Of a stretch of DNA of 22,728 nt, positions 7,191 to 14,700 are shown piece by piece; position 1 is the stretch's first letter, and each line of letters begins with the position of its first letter. Source of the stretch: SIG636 sp045535465 (lineage in GTDB: Bacteria; Bacillota; Clostridia; Oscillospirales; CAG-382); contig JAZSLS010000146.1 of the NCBI GenBank assembly GCA_045535465.1, forward strand, positions 1 through 22,728, written 5' to 3'. The position numbers were made by a program, and so were the translations under genes. Below the pieces are notes generated by a model. It saw only the letters and a program-made list of their open reading frames with translations, was not told where the DNA came from and ran no database searches.

Positions 7191-8099
7191 ATGTTAATCG
7201 ATATACCGGATTCTTTACAGGTTCACATTGACAATTTTATAGCTTATTTGCGTGATACTAAAAATTCATCACCGAACACTTTACAGGCGTATCTAAGGGA
7301 TATAAGCAGATTTGCGTCTTTTTGCACTTACATCGGACTTTCTTCCTTTAGAAATGTTAACAGTGCCCACGTAGATGATTATAAGGCATACCTCAATGAG
7401 GAACGTTTTTCTCCTGCTACGGTATCACGGTCCTTGTCTGCTGTGCGCAGCTTGATGCAGTTCCTTATTTTAGATGGTGTCCTTGAATGTAATCCCGCCA
7501 GAGAGATACATAACGATAAACCATCAAAAGCTGCTCCCGTTGTTCTTACCAACGACGAGGTTGAACGGTTACTGTCTCAGCCTTCATCAAAGGACGCAAA
7601 GGGGATACGTGACCGAGCAATGCTTGAGTTGCTTTACGCTACGGGAATTAAGGCATCCGAGCTTATTGGTATGAATTTAAGTGATGTTAATTTATCACTC
7701 TCTTTTGTAAAATGCACCAATGGCGGAAAAGAAAGGATAATTCCTTTGTACCCGTTGGCTGTAAAAAACTTATCCGAGTATATAAACGGTGCAAGAAAAT
7801 TACTTGTCCTTACTCCCGGTGAACAGGCTTTATTTGTTAATATTTCCGGTGAGCGTATGACAAGACAAGGATTGTGGAAAATAATAAAGACCCACGCCGC
7901 CGATGCAAAGATTACTAAGAAGATAACCCCACACACGCTAAGACATTCTTTTGCGGTACATCTTTTGACAAACGGTGCAGACATACACGAAATACAGGAA
8001 ATTTTGGGTCATTCCGATATATCCTCTACCCAGCGATATGCTCAAAGCTTTAAGATATATCATAGGAGAAGATATGTTAAGTATCACCCTCGTGCGTGA
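7191..8099 (+). CDS. xerD: XerD-like tyrosine recombinase with altered catalytic residues
   Basis: A 302-residue tyrosine recombinase with an N-terminal SAM-like core-binding domain (about 10-95) and a C-terminal catalytic domain. XerC/XerD resolve chromosome dimers at dif. HTLRH (248-252, His248 and Arg251), GHSDISSTQ with His274, and the nucleophile Tyr283 are present, as is the YHPRA tail typical of XerD. However, the first catalytic Arg, normally in TG-x-R-x-SE, is Lys154 (GIKASE), and the beta-hairpin normally carrying the catalytic Lys (GKGNKER-like) is one residue shorter and reads TNGGKER (176-182). Start at 7191, set by CGGAG eight bases upstream; a TTG at 7173 would overlap the previous stop but lacks support. 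Activity is therefore doubtful, while the fold and Xer family assignment are secure. Confidence 0.88.
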   Translation: MLIDIPDSLQVHIDNFIAYLRDTKNSSPNTLQAYLRDISRFASFCTYIGLSSFRNVNSAHVDDYKAYLNEERFSPATVSRSLSAVRSLMQFLILDGVLECNPAREIHNDKPSKAAPVVLTNDEVERLLSQPSSKDAKGIRDRAMLELLYATGIKASELIGMNLSDVNLSLSFVKCTNGGKERIIPLYPLAVKNLSEYINGARKLLVLTPGEQALFVNISGERMTRQGLWKIIKTHAADAKITKKITPHTLRHSFAVHLLTNGADIHEIQEILGHSDISSTQRYAQSFKIYHRRRYVKYHPRA

Positions 8100-8129
8100 T
8101 ATGGTAGTTGTAAATGAGAGGTTTTTAAC

Positions 8130-9095
8130 GTGAGTTTTTTTGATAGAGTTACAGGAAACAAAACACGAGACGAGGATCTTGAGCTTGAAGATGCTAAGCT
8201 CGTCGATGAAAAATTTAGTACAAAATCGTTTTTTAAGCTGTCTATTAACAAATTGGGGACCATATGCAAGCTCAATTTTTTAATGATACTAATGATTTCT
8301 CCCATTATTTTTACTTTGTTCGGATATTCGGGAAGCTTTTTCGGACGACAGATTGCCGATACTACTTTAACGCCAAGTTCTTCCGTTTTTGCTCACTATC
8401 AAGGGATTTCCGCCTATGAAAACGGCAGCGCTTTTACTGCTTTATCGGCTCCTTACTCGTTGATGTCAAGTGTAAACGTTGACAACGTTGCGACTCTTAT
8501 ACTAAAGTGGATAGGTATTATTGTTGTTTTCCTTTTTGGACCGATGAACGTTGGGTGCACTTATATAATGCGTAATCTGGTTCAGGAAAAGTCTGTTTTT
8601 GTATGGCACGACTATTTTGGCGCTATCAAGAAAAATTTAAAACAATCCATTATATTCGGCATCATTGATTGTATTTGTATTTTTGCTATCGCCTACGCAC
8701 TGCCTTTTTATTATTACAACGCCAACAGCTTTCCAATGCGTATGCTTTTGGCTGTGATGCTTATCGTTGCAATTTTATATTTTGTGATGAGAGTATTTAT
8801 ATATCTTATGATAGTTACATTTGATCTTGGCTATCGTAAACTGTTTAAGTATGCGTTCATACTGACGTCGGCCGGCATAAAGCGCACAGCTGTTATGTTG
8901 CTCAGCATTGCATTTGTTTTCTTTATCAGCGCTTATTTTATCATTCTTTTGCAAGGCTTTGGCATAATGTTACTTTTCGTCTTTACGCTTGCTTTTACGT
9001 GGTTTGTTTGCGTTTACTGTGCTTATCCCGTTGTAAAAAGGTATATGATCGATCCTTTTTATGAAGCAGACGGAACTCCAAAAAATGACGAATAA
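8130..9095 (+). CDS. DUF624 (YesL-like) membrane protein
   Basis: A 321-residue protein starting at a GTG with GAGAGG seven bases upstream. A polar 30-residue N-terminus precedes FSTKSFFKLSINKLGTICKLN and six hydrophobic segments (about 45-66, 122-143, 173-192, 205-228, 252-274, 276-300). The family signature is the stretch after segment two: GPMNVGCTYIMRNLVQEKS then FVWHDYFGAIKKNLKQS (139-173). DUF624/YesL proteins usually sit beside carbohydrate ABC transporters or glycan-use genes in Firmicutes and their role is not known; here no sugar genes adjoin. The loop between segments one and two is unusually long (about 55 residues) and would be extracellular. It is the last gene before the terminator at 9134. 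Confidence 0.85.
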   Translation: MSFFDRVTGNKTRDEDLELEDAKLVDEKFSTKSFFKLSINKLGTICKLNFLMILMISPIIFTLFGYSGSFFGRQIADTTLTPSSSVFAHYQGISAYENGSAFTALSAPYSLMSSVNVDNVATLILKWIGIIVVFLFGPMNVGCTYIMRNLVQEKSVFVWHDYFGAIKKNLKQSIIFGIIDCICIFAIAYALPFYYYNANSFPMRMLLAVMLIVAILYFVMRVFIYLMIVTFDLGYRKLFKYAFILTSAGIKRTAVMLLSIAFVFFISAYFIILLQGFGIMLLFVFTLAFTWFVCVYCAYPVVKRYMIDPFYEADGTPKNDE

Positions 9096-9133
9096 TATTT
9101 TGCAGTTGTGTGATGAATTGTTGACTGCATAAC

Positions 9134-9175
9134 AAAATACCGTTGGCTTTTACTTACCGACGGTATTTTATTTTT
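9134..9175 (+). terminator. Intrinsic terminator after the proC-DUF624 run
   Basis: AAATACCGTTGG pairs with CCGACGGTATTT (12 bp with one G-U), loop of ten bases, followed by TTATTTTT. It separates the proC run from sigG. Confidence 0.88.
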
Positions 9176-9180
9176 CTGTT

Positions 9181-9210
9181 GTATCTACGTACGCAAAAAT
9201 GGACAAACTT
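9181..9210 (+). promoter_or_regulatory. Possible forespore (sigma-F-like) promoter for sigG
   Basis: GTATC at 9181-9185, 15 bases, then GGACAAACTT at 9201-9210. The pair roughly follows the sigma-F pattern (GYATA, N15, GG-rich -10), and sigG is known to be transcribed by sigma-F in Bacillus subtilis. Matches are partial; no good sigma-A promoter is seen between the terminator and sigG. Confidence 0.28.
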
Positions 9211-9237
9211 GTTATACAAACTTTTGGAGGGAAATGG

Positions 9238-10008
9238 ATGTATAACAAGGTAGAGATATGTGGAATAAACACATCTGCGCTTACTGTTTTATCCGCAGAC
9301 GAAAAGAAGGAGTTGCTTGAAAAGACAGCAAAAGGCGACAAAGTTGCCAGAGAACGATTGATTAACGGAAATTTAAGATTAGTTCTTAGTGTTTTACAAT
9401 CTTTTTCGGGAAGAGGAGAAAATCCGGATGATTTGTTTCAGGTTGGTTGCATAGGGCTTATAAAGGCTATTGATAATTTTGATTTAAGCTTGGATGTTAA
9501 ATTTTCAACCTATGCTGTTCCTATGATACTTGGCGAAATGAGACGTTTTATAAGAGATAATAATTCCATTCGTGTTTCTCGTTCTATAAGAGATTTGGCT
9601 TATAAAGCCTTGCAGGCTAAAGAAAAATTAAGTAACGATTTACAAAGAGAACCTAACTTCGATGAGATTGCTGCACTGGTTGGCGTTTCCAAAGCGGATA
9701 TAGTAAACGCATTGGATGCAATAGCAACGCCGGTTTCTTTGTACGAGCCTGTATATTCAGACAGCACAGATTCTGTGTTTGTGTTAGATCAAATAAAGGA
9801 CACAAAAAACACGGACGATTCTTGGATAAACAGCATCGCTCTCAGCGAGGCGATAAATCATCTTGATAAAAGAGAGCAGAAAATATTAGGCTTGCGTTTT
9901 TTTAGAGGGAAAACTCAAATCGAAGTAGCAATCGAAATCGGTATATCTCAAGCACAAGTCAGCAGAATAGAGAAGTCAGCAATAGAAAAAATTAAACGCA
10001 ATTTTTAA
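9238..10008 (+). CDS. sigG: Forespore-specific sigma factor SigG
   Basis: A 256-residue sigma-70 family protein that directs late forespore transcription during sporulation. The N-terminus MYNKVEICGINTS matches the diagnostic SigG opening (NKVEICG). Region 2 runs about 40-111 (NGNLRLVLSV, DDLFQVGCIGLIKAIDNFD, KFSTYAVPMI), then RVSRSIRDLAYKALQ, region 3, and region 4 with the helix-turn-helix KTQIEVAIEIGISQAQVSRIEKSAI (225-249). The true start is 9238, six bases after GGAGGG; an in-frame ATG at 9199 would add 13 unrelated residues and lacks a ribosome site. In Bacillus and many clostridia sigG follows spoIIGA-sigE; here it stands alone between a terminator and another promoter. Its presence marks the organism as a spore former or recent descendant of one. 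Confidence 0.96.
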   Translation: MYNKVEICGINTSALTVLSADEKKELLEKTAKGDKVARERLINGNLRLVLSVLQSFSGRGENPDDLFQVGCIGLIKAIDNFDLSLDVKFSTYAVPMILGEMRRFIRDNNSIRVSRSIRDLAYKALQAKEKLSNDLQREPNFDEIAALVGVSKADIVNALDAIATPVSLYEPVYSDSTDSVFVLDQIKDTKNTDDSWINSIALSEAINHLDKREQKILGLRFFRGKTQIEVAIEIGISQAQVSRIEKSAIEKIKRNF

Positions 10009-10013
10009 AACTA

Positions 10014-10042
10014 TTGAAAAATTTTAAAGTTTGTGTTACAAT
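10014..10042 (+). promoter_or_regulatory. Sigma-A promoter for the small protein/CAP unit
   Basis: TTGAAA at 10014-10019, exactly 17 bases, then TACAAT at 10037-10042 preceded by TGT (extended -10). It begins six bases after the sigG stop; transcription would start near 10049 and give a short leader with TGGAGTGAT. Confidence 0.8.
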
Positions 10043-10063
10043 CATTACAATGGAGTGATTGTT

Positions 10064-10390
10064 ATGAGATTAATTATTTCTGCCGCTATAAAATATCCGG
10101 ACAAAATTATGGAAAGAGGCAAGGAGGCTGTTCCGTATTTGCCAGGTGAATATGACTTTGGATATGAATATCCTTTTTCAAAAAATATTTGGTTAAGCGT
10201 CGAAAAGGGCTACTTTTTTGGCAGAATGACTATCAATGAGGATTATTCTATTGATTATATGTGCAGACAATTTTTTCTACCTGAAAGCGGTACGATTACC
10301 CTCGAAGAGGCGTTGCCGGGGAGAACTATAATCATAACTATAACACTTGACAAAACACGCAGTAATTACTCTGCTAGAAAAATAAAATAA
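10064..10390 (+). CDS. Uncharacterised 108-residue protein
   Basis: A soluble, probably beta-rich protein without signal peptide, membrane segment or Cys-based metal site. I do not recognise the family. Notable stretches are LPGEYDFGYEYPFSKNIWLSVEKGYFFG in the middle, which alternates aromatic and polar residues, and a basic C-terminus (SNYSARKIK). The start is the ATG after TGGAGTGATTGTT; an in-frame start at 10031 lies inside the promoter. It is the first gene behind its own strong promoter and only 13 bases separate it from the secreted CAP protein, so the two are one transcription unit. The next gene's product is exported, so a functional partnership would have to be regulatory or in export; that is speculation. 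Confidence 0.75.
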   Translation: MRLIISAAIKYPDKIMERGKEAVPYLPGEYDFGYEYPFSKNIWLSVEKGYFFGRMTINEDYSIDYMCRQFFLPESGTITLEEALPGRTIIITITLDKTRSNYSARKIK

Positions 10391-10403
10391 TTAAGGAATG
10401 CTT

Positions 10404-11396
10404 ATGAAAAAATTTTTAACGGTCTTTGTTTGTGCTTCTCTTTTCTTAGGAGCTGTATTGATTCCTTTCACCGCTACATCGGCTCAAAACGAGCTTGGTG
10501 ACGTTAATCGTGACAGCTTTGTTGATAACCTGGATGCAAACAAAATTTTAAAGTATGATGCGGGTCTAATCGACCTTGCCGATAGCGAGTGCGAGCTTGC
10601 CGACGTTAATTCCGATGGCAGTGTTGACAATCTTGACTCTGTGCTCATTTTGCTGTATGATGCTGGCATAAATGATTCTGTTACAGGCAAAAATGATGAA
10701 TCGAGCGAAGATGGTGATATTAGCTTTGAGGAGTGCTTCCACGTTGAAACTGTTATCGTTAACCGAGTTGATGCTACCGTTGAAGCAGACGGATACTCGG
10801 GAGATGAGCGTTGCTCTCTTTGTGATACCCTTATCAATCGAGGTATAAAACTTGAAAAGTTTACGGAATACGATCTTCCGTTGACTTATTATATTTATAC
10901 CACTCCATCAGGGGAAACTTTAAAACTTCCCAAAGGTGTCAGCGTTCTTGATTATACTTTAAAGCGTGCAAATAAGACAGCTTCTTCCCGGTATGAAGCG
11001 GTTGAAGACGAGATTTTAAGGCTTGTGAATGTTGAAAGAGAAAAGGAGGGAATACCTCCCTTGGCAAATCAAGCCAATGCATATTATTTTTCCTTAAAAC
11101 GTTCTGCCGAATGTGCCGAAAGTACCGAAAGCTTTTCTCACACACGCCCCGATGGTTCTGCGTGGCATACCGTTTTTGCTGAAGGCGATGTTGTGTTTAT
11201 GACAGCGGGAGAAAACTTATTTAAGTGCGGAGGATATCCAACTTCTGTTCTTGCGCAGACCAGCGTTGAAGCGTGGATGGACTCTCCAGGGCATCGAGCG
11301 AACATTTTAAATCCTAGTTTTACCTCTGTTACCATTGCTATATTCTATGATGAGGCAACTACCTCTTATTATATCACACAGCTATTTTTAGGTTAA
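10404..11396 (+). CDS. Secreted CAP/SCP-domain protein with N-terminal dockerin
   Basis: A 330-residue exported protein. Residues 1-28 are a signal peptide (cleavage near TSA-QNE). Residues 31-90 are a dockerin with two calcium-binding repeats, GDVNRDSFVDNLDANKILKY and ADVNSDGSVDNLDSVLILLY, which should bind a cohesin on a scaffoldin or surface protein. A linker with CSLC (137-140) and the GYSGDERC pattern seen in other gut clostridial surface proteins follows. Residues about 200-330 are a CAP/SCP domain with FSHTRPDG (His246), AGENL (Glu270), VEAWMDSPGHRANIL (Glu289, His297), the four residues that line the CAP cavity. CAP domains act extracellularly; bacterial substrates are mostly unknown. 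Start chosen at 10404 (AAGGA six bases upstream) over the ATG at 10398 that overlaps the ribosome site. Confidence 0.92.
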   Translation: MKKFLTVFVCASLFLGAVLIPFTATSAQNELGDVNRDSFVDNLDANKILKYDAGLIDLADSECELADVNSDGSVDNLDSVLILLYDAGINDSVTGKNDESSEDGDISFEECFHVETVIVNRVDATVEADGYSGDERCSLCDTLINRGIKLEKFTEYDLPLTYYIYTTPSGETLKLPKGVSVLDYTLKRANKTASSRYEAVEDEILRLVNVEREKEGIPPLANQANAYYFSLKRSAECAESTESFSHTRPDGSAWHTVFAEGDVVFMTAGENLFKCGGYPTSVLAQTSVEAWMDSPGHRANILNPSFTSVTIAIFYDEATTSYYITQLFLG

Positions 11397-11411
11397 AACG
11401 CTTATCGCTGT

Positions 11412-11452
11412 AAAAAAGAAGTCGACTCCTGAGGAGATGGCTTCTTTTTTTT
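11412..11452 (+). terminator. Intrinsic terminator after the CAP gene
   Basis: AAAAAAGAAG pairs with CTTCTTTTTT, with an inner CTCC/GGAG stem and TGA loop, ending in eight T residues. It is close to symmetrical and closes the 10064-11396 unit. Confidence 0.87.
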
Positions 11453-11534
11453 GCGCTGTTTACTCGTTGTTCAAGCTAACAGTAAAAATATTTAATGTTT
11501 GGGGTGAAGGAAGCTTTTTGTGAAAAATGCCGTA

Positions 11535-11563
11535 AACAAGGAAAAACAACAAGGAAAAACAAG
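11535..11563. repeat. 13-bp tandem repeat, 2.2 copies
   Basis: AACAAGGAAAAAC occurs twice head to tail and is followed by AAG. It lies 90-118 bases upstream of the -35 of the beta-helix gene. It may be slippage product; a regulatory role is unproven. Confidence 0.75.
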
Positions 11564-11652
11564 CGAATATTTATACACATCTATGCAATCTATCGAAATG
11601 TAGCTATTTTTAATCGCAAATGGGTAAAAATGAACAAAAAACCTCAAAGGCG

Positions 11653-11681
11653 TTGACTTCTTTATGTGAAGATGTTATAAT
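11653..11681 (+). promoter_or_regulatory. Strong sigma-A promoter for the giant beta-helix gene
   Basis: TTGACT, exactly 17 bases, TATAAT with TGT before it (extended -10). This is the closest to consensus in the window. Transcription would start near 11688, giving a 64-base leader ending in TGGAGGT. Confidence 0.88.
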
Positions 11682-11751
11682 AAATGTAATATATATATAT
11701 TATAATGACAGTGGTTGGGTATCTCATTATTAAAAAATGGAGGTATATATA

Positions 11752-14700
11752 ATGAAAATAGGAACAAGGTTTACAGCGATATTTATCTCTCTTACAACAT
11801 TGTTTGCGCTTTTTACCGGCAATACTTATGCTCAAAACTATGGAAGTGTATATGTAGATGAAACTACGTTGGTTATAGAAGACGGTAATGTCATAAGCGG
11901 TGATAAAAGCCTTATAGACAGGGGAATAATCGTTATTGGCGACGAAAGCGACACACCCTCTGATGGATTCGAGAGCAGGGAGGTAGCGCACGACGGTAAG
12001 CAACCTATAAAGAATAATTCTGCCCTTGTTTATCACGATGTCAGCATAGGCAGTAGTGATGTAGGCGTAAGTTTTTTCAACGAAACACCTACGGCAGTAA
12101 ATCCTGATTCGCCTATTGAAAGTGCAAAGGCTGCCCTTATTTTGAATGTATCAACGGCAAACACAGTGCATACCAACCATAATTCTGCTGCAACCTGGGG
12201 ACCTAATACGTATGATGCTGTGGTAATGCATAATGTATGCTATATCCCAACTACAAGCTCTAATGAGAAAACTATGACGGTTAATGCAGCGATAATGGCA
12301 AGAGGTAATTGCCCTAATGATCCTAGTACTGCCCCGAGTTACTACATAAATACTATGACAGGGCCCATTTTTCACGTAAAAAGCGGTGGCACTTTAAATT
12401 TGAGTAATAATGGCAGCAAAAACGGCGGGCGCGTTACTTTGGAGGGACAACGTCTTTATCATACAGTAAATGGTCCAGATGTAAGAGGCCAGTGGATATA
12501 TGCTGTAAACTGGGCAGCCGTTAAGATGGATCCTTTGGTAATTGTGGAAGGCGGCGTTGCAAATATCAGCGAAACCACTTTTCAAAATGGATATTCCTCT
12601 GGCAATGGTTCCGGTGCGCGTGTAACCGGCGGAACACTTAATTTGACCGATTGCACTTTTGTCGATTGCGAATCTGCCAGCGGTGGCGCTATATCCATTG
12701 GTGCCAACGGCAAAGCAGTTTTAAAGAACTGTGTTATCGACAATTGTGTTGCCACTGACAACGGTGGGGGTATATATGTAGCCAGCGGCGGTGAGCTTAC
12801 GATAGAAAACACCACAATTAAGAACTGTGATGCCGCCCACGGTGGCGCAATCTATCTTGCAGGGAGCTGCACTATTACTCTTAACAGTGTTACGATACAG
12901 AATAACGTTGTTTCTGGTAACGGTGGCGCTTTGTGGGTGGGGAACGGTGTTACCGTTAACCATACAGGCGGTACCATATCTGGCAACAAGGCAGAAGACG
13001 GCATTGGCGGTGCTGTTGCCATTGCGCGCCCCGGCACCTATAACCTTAAAGGCGGCACTCTTTCGGGCAACATTGCAAAACAGGGTGGTGCCATAGGTTG
13101 TTATGCCAGCAATGATGTACCGGGAAATTCTAAATTCACTATGACAAGCGGCACTATATCTGGTAATGAGGCGAAAACTGTCGGCTCAACCACCGGCCAA
13201 GGAGGCGCTTTGTATATACGATGCGGTGCAGAGCACAGTATATCCGGTGGTACCATAACAGGAAATAAAGCTCCTCAAGGCGCTGGTATATATGTATATA
13301 ACAGCACTTCGTATACGAGTACTGTTGCCGGAAAAATAACCATTTCCGGCAGTGCCAATATATACAAAAACGGGAATAGTTCTACAACACACGGTGGCGG
13401 TATATACGTTGGCTCAGGCGGGACGCTGGCAGTAAGCGGCGGAACAATAGGCGGTACCAGCGTAAGCAGTCACGCCAATGAAGCCAACGCAGGCGGTGGT
13501 ATTTGTGTTGCAGGCGGCTCTGCAACCGTAACAGGCGGTAAGATAAGCGCCAACAAAGCCTTTAATAACGGCGGTGGAATTGAGATATCCAGCGGTACGG
13601 TCACTATTTCCGGTGGTGAGCTTAAGACTAACAACGCAAATTACGGCGGTGCTGTACATTCTACTGCAAGCTGTACTCTTAACATCAGCGGCGGTGCTAT
13701 CTCGGGCAATACCGTTACCAACAGCGGTGGCGCTATTGCCGCAGGCGGAGGTACGGTTAACATTTCGGGCAATGCTAACATAAACGCCAACACGGCAACC
13801 AGCAGAGGTGGCGGCATATATATGAACAGCTCAACCGTTCTAAACTTCACGGGCGGCGCTATCGGTGGCACTAGTATAACCAGTCACGCAAACGGGGCTG
13901 CTAACGGTGGCGGTATATATATGGAGGACAGCAGTACTCTAAAAATGTCAGGGTCTGCTAAAATAACATGCAATAAGGCAACTGGCACAAGTGCTAAGGG
14001 CGGTGGATTGTACGTTACCGGCTCTGCTATAATCAATATTACCGGCAGCACTACAGTAGGGGATTGTGCTGTAAGCGGAAACACTGCCGACCACCAAGGC
14101 GGCGGTTTCTACGTTGCGTCATATACTACGGCCGACAATTTCAAAGTTAACAACATCACTCTTAATGGTAATATCGCCAAAGGTGACCGTGGCGGCGGTA
14201 TATATGTCAACCTTTCCACGGCTAATGAGAGCACTAAGATACGCATAGATAACGCTGTCTTTACGGAAAATAAGTCCGAAACAGACGGCGGCAGTGTAGA
14301 CGGTCACGGCGGCGGTATATATGCAGCACATTGTATGCTGTATATAACAAACAGCCAATTTGCCGATAATGACGCTACATACCGTGGTGCCGGTGTGTAC
14401 TGTACCTCGGGTTCTGTTGCCGAGGTTAAAGGCTGTTCCTTTACAGGGAACGAAGTAGGAAGTTTTGGCGGTGGTCTACACGTATATGATAACGCACAGG
14501 CAACAATAGTAAACTGCAGTTTCGACAATAACAAGGCCGGCGTTTGCGGTGGTGCTTTGTATGCAGTTGGCGTCAATGAAAAAACGGCTAATCTTTACGT
14601 AGTTGATACAACTATCGGCACGGTTGCCGCAAATACAGGCGGCAACGGTGGAGGTATTGCAGCGGATACCTTATCTGTTGTAAAAATAGTGCGTGGCAAC

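Larger units (their letters stand above)
11397..11751. other. Intergenic region before the beta-helix gene
   Basis: About 355 bases. It contains the CAP terminator, a short 13-bp tandem repeat (11535-11563), the strong promoter at 11653-11681 and an AT dinucleotide run (11688-11705) in the leader. No ORF with a ribosome site and no RNA gene was recognised between 11453 and 11650. Confidence 0.6.

Noticed and set aside
9199..9237. Upstream start for sigG adding 13 residues
   Set aside because: No ribosome site at 9199, while GGAGGG precedes 9238 and the shorter protein aligns with the known SigG N-terminus.
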